Positions 1-7,238 of a stretch of 17,460 bases of DNA are shown piece after piece. Location: assembly GCA_900550205.1 (NCBI GenBank), contig URRJ01000026.1:1-17460 (forward strand), in the 5' to 3' direction. This DNA comes from an uncultured Collinsella sp. GTDB taxonomy: Bacteria > Actinomycetota > Coriobacteriia > Coriobacteriales > Coriobacteriaceae. The notes below the pieces were generated by a model, which had not been told where the DNA came from, did not search any database, and saw only the letters and a list, made by a program, of their open reading frames with translations. How positions within the stretch are numbered: position 1 is the first letter of the stretch; every line of letters starts with the position of its first letter. The translations under genes and the position numbers were made by a program.

Positions 1-1
1 G

Positions 2-25
2 TCCGCCGTTCGGTAGAACGGCGGA
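2..25 (-). terminator. Stem-loop after the XRE-aminotransferase gene
   Basis: A perfect 10-bp inverted repeat, TCCGCCGTTC and GAACGGCGGA, with a 4-nt loop lies a few bases beyond the stop codon of the minus-strand aminotransferase gene. The position and GC-rich stem fit an intrinsic terminator. The stretch where a U-run would lie is outside the window, so termination itself is inferred. Confidence 0.6.
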
Positions 26-30
26 ACTAG

Positions 31-1551
31 TTACGCCTGACGGTAATGGTCAAAGAAGTCGGCGAGGTCTTCGAGTGACTCTTTGAGCACTTCCATGCGC
101 GGCAGGTAAACGATACGGAAGTGGTCGGGCTCGCCCCAGTTAAAGCCGCCACCGCGCGTGATGAGGATCTTCTTCTCGTGCAGCAGGTCGAGGGCAAACT
201 GCTCGTCATCGGTGATGTTGAACTTTTTAACATCCATCTTGGGGAAGATGTAGAACGCCGCACGCGGCTTAACCACCGAGATGCCGTCAATCTTGTTGAG
301 TGCCTCATACACAAAGTTGCGCTGCTCGTAGACACGACCGCCCGGGCGGATGTAGTTGTTAACAGACTGATGGCCGCCGAGCGCCGTCTGGACGATCGAC
401 TGAGCCGGCACGTTGGAGCACAGGCGCATGTTGGAGAGCATGTTGACGCCCATGATGAAGTCGCTCATGCAGCGCTGGTTGCCCGAAAGCACCATCCAGC
501 CAATACGATAGCCCGCGATCATGTGCGACTTGGAAAGGCCGCTAAAGGTGACGCAGGGCAGGTCGGGAGCAAGCGAGGCAATCGAGACGTGCTCGTAACC
601 GTCCATGCACAGACGGTCGTAAATCTCGTCGGCAAAAATCATGAGCTGGTGTCTGCGCGCGATCTCGACAATGCCCTCGAGCACCTCACGCGGGTAAACG
701 GAGCCCGTAGGGTTGTTGGGGTTGATGATGACGAGGGCCTTGGTCGCGCTCGTGATCTTGGACTCCATATCCTCCAGGTCGGGATACCAATCCGCCTGCT
801 CATCGCACAGATAGTGCACGGGATGACCGCCGGCAAGGGTCGCGCACGCCGTCCAGAGCGGATAGTCGGGGCTGGGGATCAGAATCTCGTCGCCATTGTC
901 GAGCAGCGCATTCATCGAAAGCTGAATGAGTTCGGACACGCCGTTGCCCGTGTAGATGTGCTCCATCTGAACGTTGGGCAGGCCCTTGATCTGCGAGTAC
1001 TGCATAATCGCCTTGCGCGCAGAGAACAGGCCGCGCGAGTTGGAATAGCCTTCGCAGTCGGGCAGCTGCTGGCGCATGTCCTTGATAACCTCGTCGGGCG
1101 TGCGAAAACCGAAGGGCGCCGGATTGCCGATATTGAGCTTGAGGATGCGCTCGCCCTCGTCCTCCATACGGGCAGCCTCGTCGACGACGGGACCGCGCAC
1201 ATCATACAGGACGTTATCAAGCTTGGTGGATTTAGAAAAAGTACGCATGGTGGCGCTCCTTGGAATTTGAGCTGAGGGACGGGGTTCGGGCTTGGAAACG
1301 TTACGGGGCGATGATGTCTCGCCTTGGTCGGCGTCACCGGCAAGCAGCCAGGTAACATCGACCTCCAAAATACGGGCGAGCAGCTCTGCCACGTCGCGCC
1401 GCGGAATCGTCTTGCCGCTCACATATTGGCTCATCTGGCTCTTGCCGAGTTTTTTGCCGAGCATCTCCGATGCGCGGATTACGTCCGACTGGCGAACGTC
1501 ACGATCGGACATAGTCTGTCGCAGGCGATCGCTAAACGTCTCTTGGGCCAC
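31..1551 (-). CDS. XRE-family HTH / AlaA-like aminotransferase fusion
   Basis: The 506-residue protein joins an N-terminal helix-turn-helix domain (about residues 5-70) through a polar, Pro/Ser-rich linker (about 75-100) to a complete class I PLP-dependent aminotransferase. The enzyme half follows E. coli AlaA (glutamate-pyruvate aminotransferase) almost motif for motif: KLNIGNPAPFGF, NPNNPTG (277-283), FADEIYD with the pyridine-binding Asp at 308, SGLSKS with the PLP lysine at 341, and the carboxylate-binding Arg in HFRIVYLP at 479. It probably makes alanine from pyruvate and glutamate. This fusion type is already known as a bifunctional HTH-domain protein/aminotransferase; its regulatory role is inferred. 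The GTG start at 1551 is chosen because a full AAGGAGG lies 5 bases upstream. A longer ATG reading from 1590 lacks a ribosome site and would overlap the operator. A second, in-frame ATG at 1248 also has a strong ribosome site. Confidence 0.93.
   Translation of the reverse strand: MAQETFSDRLRQTMSDRDVRQSDVIRASEMLGKKLGKSQMSQYVSGKTIPRRDVAELLARILEVDVTWLLAGDADQGETSSPRNVSKPEPRPSAQIPRSATMRTFSKSTKLDNVLYDVRGPVVDEAARMEDEGERILKLNIGNPAPFGFRTPDEVIKDMRQQLPDCEGYSNSRGLFSARKAIMQYSQIKGLPNVQMEHIYTGNGVSELIQLSMNALLDNGDEILIPSPDYPLWTACATLAGGHPVHYLCDEQADWYPDLEDMESKITSATKALVIINPNNPTGSVYPREVLEGIVEIARRHQLMIFADEIYDRLCMDGYEHVSIASLAPDLPCVTFSGLSKSHMIAGYRIGWMVLSGNQRCMSDFIMGVNMLSNMRLCSNVPAQSIVQTALGGHQSVNNYIRPGGRVYEQRNFVYEALNKIDGISVVKPRAAFYIFPKMDVKKFNITDDEQFALDLLHEKKILITRGGGFNWGEPDHFRIVYLPRMEVLKESLEDLADFFDHYRQA
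1246..1261 (-). promoter_or_regulatory. Internal ribosome binding site and in-frame ATG
   Basis: Within the linker of the fusion gene, AAGGAG (1256-1261) is followed after 7 bases by an in-frame ATG (1246-1248). Translation from it would give a 405-residue protein starting MRTFSKSTKLDNV, which is the length of E. coli AlaA and begins at the equivalent point. This suggests a free aminotransferase is made besides the fusion. The motif and spacing are seen directly; its use is inferred. Confidence 0.6.
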
Positions 1552-1572
1552 AGGAACCTCCTTGCTGGCAAA

Positions 1573-1654
1573 GTTCAATTTATAGAACACGAATTGAACC
1601 AGGGTTCAATTTAGCAAGCAGTATAGCGCCGTACCTCATTCGAAAGTTCAATTT
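1573..1654 (-). promoter_or_regulatory. Promoter and putative operator cluster of the XRE-aminotransferase gene
   Basis: The word GTTCAATTT (AAATTGAAC on the coding strand) occurs three times: 1573-1581, 1604-1612 and 1646-1654. The middle copy is half of a perfect dyad, AATTGAACCAGGGTTCAATT (1592-1611). A minus-strand -10 candidate TATACT lies at 1620-1625, so the dyad would cover the transcription start, with one copy near -35 and one in the leader. This layout fits repression, most simply by the adjacent HTH protein itself. No convincing -35 hexamer at 17 bp was found. Confidence 0.6.
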
Positions 1655-1682
1655 CATAAGAAAATGTACCGGACTCTGAGAT

Positions 1683-1713
1683 TTGTCCAAAGCGGACAAT
1701 GACGTGTACACGT
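1683..1713. other. Two small palindromes behind the lysR stop codon
   Basis: Between the lysR stop codon and the aminotransferase promoter lie TTGTCC-AAAGC-GGACAA (1683-1699) and the uninterrupted 12-bp palindrome ACGTGTACACGT (1702-1713). The first could be a weak terminator for lysR, but it lacks a U-run. The second cannot form a hairpin with a normal loop and looks more like a protein-binding site. No function can be assigned. Confidence 0.3.
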
Positions 1714-2571
1714 TTAGAGGTATTCAAGGAAACGAGCCGCCGCAAGCGAAACGTCAGCCGTTCGATATATGGCGTTGATCTGCCGATGAGGATGTCCCTC
1801 GAGCGAGCGCACGGCAACATCGAACTGGCAGCGGCGCAAGATGAGCGCCGGAAGAATGCTCACGCCCAGGCCGTCCTCGACCATGGCCATAATCGCATAG
1901 TCATCCCAGGTCGACAGCTTGGAGCGCACCGTCAGCCCCGCCCGACGAAACAGCGGCGTAATCTCGTCATCGGTGCCGCGTTCCAGCAGAATAAACTGCT
2001 CGTTGGCCAAATCGGAAAGAGAGACGGCCTCCGCCGTGGCAAGCAAAGAGTCTGCCGGCACTACCGCCATCAACTCGTCGCGCACCAAAGGCCGCGATGC
2101 CATGCTGTTTTCTCGGGGCTCATGCGGGATAAAGCCCAGATCGCAGCGGCCCTCTGACACCCATTGTTCAATCTCTGAGTAATCGCCCATCAGCAACTCA
2201 TAATCGACGTCCGGGTGATCGGCGCGAAAGCGCGCAATCACCGGCGGCAGCACGTGGGTCGCCACACTCGAAAACGTACCGATGCAGATTTTGCCGCGCA
2301 TGAGTCCACGCATCTCATCCACCCGTCGCTGCAAACGAACGAATTCCTCGCATAACGCCTCGACCGCCGGCATAACTTGCCGCCCATCGGCAGAAAGCAC
2401 CACGCCCTCGCGACTTCTATCGAGCACTTTAAAGCCCCAATCGGCCTCAAGATCAGCCACCATACGGCTCACACCCGATTGCGAATAGCTCAGGTGCTCG
2501 GCAGCACGCGTAAAGCTTCCGGCGCGCACCGTCTCCAGCAGAACCTGCATCTTTTGAATATTCGTTTCCAC
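1714..2571 (-). CDS. LysR-family transcriptional regulator
   Basis: The 285-residue protein has the LysR layout: an N-terminal winged HTH (about 1-60, with AGSFTRAAEHLSYSQSGVSRMV and the FKVLDRS wing region) followed by a periplasmic-binding-type effector domain beginning near residue 90 (KICIGTFSSVATHVLP). The GTG at 2571 is preferred because a GGAGG lies 6 bases upstream, while the ATG 7 codons earlier has no such site. It is divergent from the EamA transporter, the usual arrangement for a LysR protein controlling its neighbour and itself. The sequence does not reveal the effector. Confidence 0.93.
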   Translation of the reverse strand: METNIQKMQVLLETVRAGSFTRAAEHLSYSQSGVSRMVADLEADWGFKVLDRSREGVVLSADGRQVMPAVEALCEEFVRLQRRVDEMRGLMRGKICIGTFSSVATHVLPPVIARFRADHPDVDYELLMGDYSEIEQWVSEGRCDLGFIPHEPRENSMASRPLVRDELMAVVPADSLLATAEAVSLSDLANEQFILLERGTDDEITPLFRRAGLTVRSKLSTWDDYAIMAMVEDGLGVSILPALILRRCQFDVAVRSLEGHPHRQINAIYRTADVSLAAARFLEYL

Positions 2572-2616
2572 GGCACCCCTCCACCTTTGCATGAGTTTTT
2601 GTCATGTTTGCCATGC

Positions 2617-2660
2617 ATTATATTCGCTTTTCTTCTAAAGCCAGTTCACCCATAGTGAAC
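2617..2660. promoter_or_regulatory. LysR/EamA divergent control region with a T-N11-A site
   Basis: A perfect dyad GTTCAC-CCATA-GTGAAC (2644-2660) contains the LysR-type signature T-N11-A (2646-2658). A minus-strand -10 candidate TATAAT (complement of ATTATA, 2617-2622) lies beside it, so the dyad would sit just upstream of, or within, the -35 zone of lysR. For the plus-strand transporter it lies a few dozen bases before the start codon. Binding by the neighbouring LysR protein is inferred. Confidence 0.5.
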
Positions 2661-2688
2661 ATGCTCGGATATAGAGGGATGTCGGCGC

Positions 2689-3600
2689 ATGAACAACGGA
2701 CTGTTTACGTACTTAGCAGCATTGCTATTGTTTGGCTCCAACGGCATCATCGCCGCCGCCATCGCGCTGCCGAGCTCCGATATCGTGCTACTGCGCACGT
2801 TTTTGGGCGCCCTCTCGCTTGTCACCATTCTCGCCATCACCCAACGCCATAAGTTGCAGACGCCATCTCGCCCCCGCGAAGCCGCAGCCCTCCTCCTCTC
2901 GGGAGCCGCGCTGGGCGCCAGCTGGATTTTCCTGTTCCGCGCCTACCAGACGATCGGCGTCGGCGTATCCTCGCTGCTGTACTACTGCGGCCCCATCATC
3001 GTTATGGCCCTCTCCCCGCTCATCTTTGGCGAAAAGCTGACCGGCGGAAAAATCGCCGGCTTTATCGCCGTTGCTTGCGGTGCTTTTCTCATTGCAGCGC
3101 AAGGTCTAGGCGGCAATATGCCCATTGCTGGTATCGCCTGCGGAATCGCCTCGGCATTTTGCTATGCGCTGATGGTCATCGCTAGCAAGAGTGCGCCGCA
3201 CATCGAGGGTCTCGAGAACTCCGCGCTCCAGGTGAGCGCCGCCTTTGTGACCGCGCTGGTCCTTACGCTCGTCACCCAAGGCGCTCCCTCGTTTTTCTCC
3301 CCCGACATCGCCGCAGGCATCGATTGGCGCGCCGTCGCTATGCTCGGCGTCGTCAACACCGGCATCGGTTGCCTGCTCTACTTTAGCGCCGTCGCCAAAC
3401 TGCCCGTGCAGACCGTCGCCGTCGTCGGCTACCTCGAGCCGCTTTCGGCCGTCGTGTTCTCCGCCGTCCTTTTAGGCGAAGGCATAACACCGATCCGCCT
3501 GATGGGCGCCGCACTTATCATCGGCGGCGCGATTTTTTGCGAACTCGCCGGCAAACGCACAAACGCCAAGGCCGGCATCGCCCAGACAGCACGCGCCTAA
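2689..3600 (+). CDS. EamA/DMT-superfamily membrane transporter
   Basis: The 303-residue, very hydrophobic protein shows two similar halves with about ten membrane segments, typical of drug/metabolite transporters of the EamA (RhaT-like) family. Segment ends such as YYCGPIIVMALSPLIFGEKLT in the first half and GYLEPLSAVVFSAVLLGEGIT in the second are the characteristic paired EamA motifs. Such proteins usually export amino acids or other small metabolites; the substrate here is unknown. The ATG has a GAGGG about 10 bases upstream. It is divergent from the LysR gene, which probably regulates it. The C-terminal tail is short and positively charged. Confidence 0.9.
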   Translation: MNNGLFTYLAALLLFGSNGIIAAAIALPSSDIVLLRTFLGALSLVTILAITQRHKLQTPSRPREAAALLLSGAALGASWIFLFRAYQTIGVGVSSLLYYCGPIIVMALSPLIFGEKLTGGKIAGFIAVACGAFLIAAQGLGGNMPIAGIACGIASAFCYALMVIASKSAPHIEGLENSALQVSAAFVTALVLTLVTQGAPSFFSPDIAAGIDWRAVAMLGVVNTGIGCLLYFSAVAKLPVQTVAVVGYLEPLSAVVFSAVLLGEGITPIRLMGAALIIGGAIFCELAGKRTNAKAGIAQTARA

Positions 3601-3704
3601 AAGTTCCCTCTTCAGTTTCAAGGCAGGCCGCGTCCGCGGTTATCACATTGCAGCAAGCCATTCAGCGGATATACCCCTGCTTTGAAATGCTACCTGTGTA
3701 CATG

Positions 3705-3728
3705 AATAATCCCCAGATGGGGATTATT
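3705..3728. promoter_or_regulatory. Perfect 10-bp palindrome between eamA and kup
   Basis: AATAATCCCC and GGGGATTATT are perfect complements around a 4-nt AGAT centre. The element lies 105 bases after the eamA stop codon and about 100 before the kup start codon. It could be an eamA terminator, although the following bases (GTCTAAAAT) are not a U-run, or an operator for kup. The rest of the 227-bp gap shows no gene, and I could not find the conserved pattern of a ydaO-type c-di-AMP riboswitch. Confidence 0.4.
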
Positions 3729-3782
3729 GTCTAAAATAACCCGATGTGCCAAACTCTCTTGTATGTATAAAGACGGCATAAA

Positions 3783-3807
3783 GGTTATCTGTCCTAGACA
3801 GATAACC
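3783..3807. promoter_or_regulatory. Perfect 11-bp palindrome in the kup leader
   Basis: GGTTATCTGTC and GACAGATAACC are exact complements around CTA. The element ends 8 bases before the kup ribosome site (AAGGGAG, 3816-3822). A TATAAA at 3766-3771 could be the -10 box, which would put the palindrome right at the transcription start, as for a repressor site. A hairpin so close to the ribosome site could also affect translation. The regulator is unknown. Confidence 0.45.
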
Positions 3808-3827
3808 GGATGTCTAAGGGAGTCCAC

Positions 3828-6059
3828 GTGGCACACAACAAACTGGAGGCAAACCTCCAAGATCAGCATGTGCAGGGCGGGCACGGAGCCATTCCCCTCT
3901 CCGCTGGCATGCTGCTCGTAACGCTCGGCGTCGTCTATGGTGACATCGGCACGAGCCCCATGTACACCATGAAATCAATCGTCGCCAACAACGGCGGCAT
4001 CGGCACCGTCAGCGAGGACATGATCCTGGGCGCGCTTTCGCTCGTCATCTGGACCATGACGCTCGTGACCACGGTCAAGTACGTGGTAATCGCCATGAAA
4101 GCCGACAACCATAACGAAGGCGGCATCTTCGCCCTGTTCAGCCTTGTGCGTAAGGTGGCACCGTGGCTGATTCTCCCCGCCATGATCGGCGGCGCGGCAC
4201 TGCTTGCCGACGGCATCCTCACCCCCGCGGTCACGGTCACCACAGCCATTGAGGGCCTGCGTACCATCGAGTGGGGCCACGCGCTATTGGGTGACGGGCA
4301 AACCAACGTCATCATTATTACCATCATCATTATCTGCGGCCTATTTGCCATGCAGCGCGCCGGTACCTCGTCGATCGGTAAGCTGTTCGGCCCGCTCATG
4401 ACGCTGTGGTTCCTGTTCCTGGCAGGCGCCGGCCTGTTCAACATGCTCGACAACCTGTCCATCCTGCGCGCGCTCAACCCCATCCGCGGCATCATGTTCC
4501 TGTTCTCGCCCATCAACCACTCGGGCATCATGGTGCTCGGCTTTGTCTTTCTGTCGACAACCGGCGCCGAGGCGCTCTATTCGGACATGGGTCACGTGGG
4601 CAAGGCTAACATTTACGCATCCTGGCCGTTCGTAAAGGCGGCCCTTATCCTTAACTATCTGGGTCAGGGCGCTTGGCTGCTCGCCAATAACTCCAACCCC
4701 CAGATGCTCGCGATGGATATCGTCAACCCGTTCTATATGATGCTCCCCGAGCCCCTGCGCCCCTTTGCCATCGTGCTTTCGGCCGTGGCGGCCATCATCG
4801 CCTCGCAGGCGCTCATCACCGGCTCGTTCTCGCTGGTATCCGAGGCAACGCGCCTCAACCTTATGCCGCACCTGCGCATCCACTACCCCAGCGACACCAA
4901 GGGCCAGCTCTATATTCCGCTCGTCAACAACATCATGTGGGTCGGCTGTATCTTCATCGTACTGCTGTTCCAGAACTCCGAGCGCATGGAGAGCGCCTAT
5001 GGCCTCGCCATTACCGTGACCATGCTCATGACCACCACGCTGCTGACGAGCTATATCGCCGGCATTCTCAAGCACAAGCTGGGCGCCTGCGTCTTCGCCC
5101 TGCTCTTCGGCGCCATTGAGCTGTGCTTCTTCACCTCGTGCCTCACCATGTTCTTTGACGGCGGTTACGTCATGATCTTCTTGGCCTCGCTGCTGTTTGG
5201 CCTTATGTATGTGTGGCGCCGCGGCACCGCCATCGAGCGCACGCAAACGATCCTGCTGCCCGTCTCCAAGTACATCGATCAGCTCAGCCGCCTGCGCAAC
5301 GACGAGACCTACCCCGTGCTCGCCGACAATCTGGTGTTCCTCACCAACAGCCCCGATCCGCTCACACTCGACCGCGACGTGCTCTATTCCATCCTGGATA
5401 AGCATCCCAAGCGCGCCAAGGCATACTGGTTCATTAACGTACACGTTACCGATGAACCCTATACGCACGAGTATTCCGTCGAGACCTTTGGCACGGACTT
5501 TTTGTTCCGCGTGCGCCTGGACTTGGGCTTCAAGGTCAACCAGCGCGTTAATGCCTACCTGCGCCAGATCGTTGGCGACTTGATGGCATCGGGTGAGCTG
5601 CCACCGCAGCATCACACCTACTCCATCTACGAGACACGCGGCAACGTGGGCGACTTCCGTTTTTGCATGCTGCGCAAGATGCTCGCCCCCGAAACGGACA
5701 TCAACCGCAATGACCACCGCGTCATGGCCATCAAGTACGCCGTCCGCCGCGCCTGCGGAAGCCCGGCACGCTGGTACGGTCTAGAGAACTCGGCCATCAT
5801 CATCGAGTACGTGCCCCTCTTTGCCCGCATGCGTCCGGCAGTCAAGCTTGTGCGCACCCAGGTGCCACTCGAAGTTCAGATCGAGGAAGCCGAGGAAATG
5901 GATGTTGATATCTTCTCGGACGACCTGGTCAACGGCAACGAGGCCGGTAGGAATATGAACTTCGATCCCACTGAGCTGCTCGATAGCGTCGCAGATACGC
6001 CCGAACAGCAACAGCTCGACGGCCTCGAGAGCGAACAACTCAACGACGCCAACTTCTAG
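3828..6059 (+). CDS. kup: Kup-family potassium uptake protein
   Basis: The 743-residue protein is a KUP/HAK/KT-type potassium-proton symporter. The family hallmark GVVYGDIGTSP lies at 34-44, followed by about twelve membrane segments to roughly residue 440 (including GGIFALFSL and LLADGILTPAVTV) and a large cytoplasmic C-terminal domain with the Kup-typical stretch HTYSIYETRG. It is longer than E. coli Kup (622 residues), mainly because of a final stretch of about 60 strongly acidic, Gln/Asn-rich residues. The GTG at 3828 is chosen because AAGGGAG lies 5 bases upstream. An in-frame ATG at 3810 directly abuts a hairpin and has no ribosome site. The gene stands alone and converges on the bile salt hydrolase gene. 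Confidence 0.93.
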   Translation: MAHNKLEANLQDQHVQGGHGAIPLSAGMLLVTLGVVYGDIGTSPMYTMKSIVANNGGIGTVSEDMILGALSLVIWTMTLVTTVKYVVIAMKADNHNEGGIFALFSLVRKVAPWLILPAMIGGAALLADGILTPAVTVTTAIEGLRTIEWGHALLGDGQTNVIIITIIIICGLFAMQRAGTSSIGKLFGPLMTLWFLFLAGAGLFNMLDNLSILRALNPIRGIMFLFSPINHSGIMVLGFVFLSTTGAEALYSDMGHVGKANIYASWPFVKAALILNYLGQGAWLLANNSNPQMLAMDIVNPFYMMLPEPLRPFAIVLSAVAAIIASQALITGSFSLVSEATRLNLMPHLRIHYPSDTKGQLYIPLVNNIMWVGCIFIVLLFQNSERMESAYGLAITVTMLMTTTLLTSYIAGILKHKLGACVFALLFGAIELCFFTSCLTMFFDGGYVMIFLASLLFGLMYVWRRGTAIERTQTILLPVSKYIDQLSRLRNDETYPVLADNLVFLTNSPDPLTLDRDVLYSILDKHPKRAKAYWFINVHVTDEPYTHEYSVETFGTDFLFRVRLDLGFKVNQRVNAYLRQIVGDLMASGELPPQHHTYSIYETRGNVGDFRFCMLRKMLAPETDINRNDHRVMAIKYAVRRACGSPARWYGLENSAIIIEYVPLFARMRPAVKLVRTQVPLEVQIEEAEEMDVDIFSDDLVNGNEAGRNMNFDPTELLDSVADTPEQQQLDGLESEQLNDANF

Positions 6060-6080
6060 CGACGTCACAAATCAACGACA

Positions 6081-6117
6081 GCGGCCCTGCATCTCACGGG
6101 AGACGCAGAGCCGCTTT
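6081..6117. terminator. Shared terminator between kup and bsh
   Basis: A long interrupted stem (GCGGC/GCCGC, CTGC/GCAG, TCTC/GAGA, with two single mismatches and an ACGG loop) spans 6081-6114 and is followed by TTT. It sits between two convergent genes and could serve both, though the U-runs are short. Confidence 0.6.
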
Positions 6118-6138
6118 GCATTGCAGTAAAGCTATCGG

Positions 6139-7104
6139 CTACGAACGGCGCGGCTCGGGCGTCACGAGCTTATCGGGGCTCGCACCCTCGGCATCCATCA
6201 GGCTCACGTAGCGAATCGAAGGGTCCTCGTACGTCGTGTAGTAATAATTGCCCGTACGCGCGCTAAAGCATCCGGTGTAGATAGTCTTCTCGAACTTTCC
6301 ATCGCCCATCCTGGACGCCCCTTCGATCATCACCACGCCCTCGAGCGAGCGGAACATGCGAACGACGTTTTCGGTCTCGCTCTCCTTTTGCGGATAATTG
6401 GCATTGAGATACGCCGCTTTCACGAAGCGACTCGGCGAATAGCAATCGCCCGGAATGCCGCGCATGCCGGCACCGGCTCCATAGGGCTTAAGCTCGGCGC
6501 CACGCCATGTCGCCGTCTGCGGAAAATCGCTTGTGGCGGTGATATAGGTGCGTAGGTTTTCCATGTGCCACGGGAAGGTCGGCTGGTTGGCAAGGGTGTC
6601 GACCGGATCGTCGTATACATGCAGGCCGTCAGCCATCATCTCGACCACGATGCTGCGCTGGCTGTCGCCGATAATCCAATGGAGCAGCGACACGCCCAGT
6701 CCCTCTCCTGCAGATTTGGCAACAATCGCCGTATCGCGCAGCGCAGCCTCGACCTCGTCGACTGTCGAGAACGTCGCTGCCACCCACAGGGGAAACTCAT
6801 AGGCCGCGATATTGGTCTTGCCGTCGACAGGGTCCTCGGCATACTCAGCATAACCCGGGAAATTGAGGCCCGCCACGGCGAGGCCCGCATCGTTACCGCA
6901 ATCGAAAAACATGGGATAGTTCTTGTAATCGATGCACATACCGATTACCGCGTGCGCCGCTGTCGCGTCGTCGATAAACGAATACGGAATGTGAAACCCG
7001 CGCGGCATCACGCGAACCTGTTGGCCGTAGTCAAAGCTCCAGTCGAGGTTGCGGCCCAGATACATGTGGCCAGAATTATCGGTAAATCGAATACTCGTGC
7101 ACAT
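6139..7104 (-). CDS. bsh: Bile salt hydrolase (choloylglycine hydrolase family)
   Basis: The 321-residue Ntn-hydrolase most likely splits the amide bond of glycine- or taurine-conjugated bile acids in the cytoplasm. The start at 7104 places the essential Cys directly after Met (MCTS); an AGGAGG lies 4 bases upstream. Active-site residues of the family are present: Cys2, Arg18, Asp21 (GRNLDWSF), Asn81 (GLNFPGYA), Asn173 (NQPTFPWH) and Arg226 (SPSRFV). From memory, it matches the Bifidobacterium longum enzyme closely along its length (317 residues there), including FEFPLWVA-like and MGDG.FE segments. This favours bile salts over penicillin V as substrate. The gene is transcribed alone, since a strong terminator separates it from the upstream deformylase-like gene. 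Confidence 0.93.
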   Translation of the reverse strand: MCTSIRFTDNSGHMYLGRNLDWSFDYGQQVRVMPRGFHIPYSFIDDATAAHAVIGMCIDYKNYPMFFDCGNDAGLAVAGLNFPGYAEYAEDPVDGKTNIAAYEFPLWVAATFSTVDEVEAALRDTAIVAKSAGEGLGVSLLHWIIGDSQRSIVVEMMADGLHVYDDPVDTLANQPTFPWHMENLRTYITATSDFPQTATWRGAELKPYGAGAGMRGIPGDCYSPSRFVKAAYLNANYPQKESETENVVRMFRSLEGVVMIEGASRMGDGKFEKTIYTGCFSARTGNYYYTTYEDPSIRYVSLMDAEGASPDKLVTPEPRRS

Positions 7105-7165
7105 AGCGCCTCCTAGCTTTACGTTCTTGCTAATTTCATTGTCTCCAAACAAAAAGGCGCTAAAC

Positions 7166-7203
7166 AAAAAACCCCGGACATGACAACAATGTCACGCCCG
7201 GGG
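7166..7203 (-). terminator. Intrinsic terminator of the deformylase-like gene
   Basis: On the minus strand a 14-bp stem (arms CCCCGGGCGTGACA and TGTCATGTCCGGGG, two G-U pairs, TTGT loop) is followed by six U. It is a textbook rho-independent terminator, placed after the deformylase-like gene and before bsh. Confidence 0.9.
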
Positions 7204-7238
7204 CAAAGACCGCAAAATCGGTCCCCAATTGAACCACT

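Noticed and set aside
121..1275. Long open frame on the plus strand antisense to the aminotransferase gene
   Set aside because: It mirrors the codon bias of the opposite strand, has no family motif and overlaps a clearly conserved gene completely.
3601..3827. c-di-AMP (ydaO-type) riboswitch in front of kup
   Set aside because: This is often found before potassium transporters in Gram-positives, but I could not find its conserved segments; only the two palindromes stand out.
4341..5717. 458-codon open frame antisense to kup
   Set aside because: The translation is a low-complexity, His/Glu/Gly-rich shadow without domains; kup on the other strand is unambiguous.
7227..7235. Isolated AATTGAACC just after the deformylase-like gene
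   Set aside because: It matches one half of the XRE-aminotransferase operator, but a single 9-bp match in 17 kb can arise by chance and it lies at a gene end.
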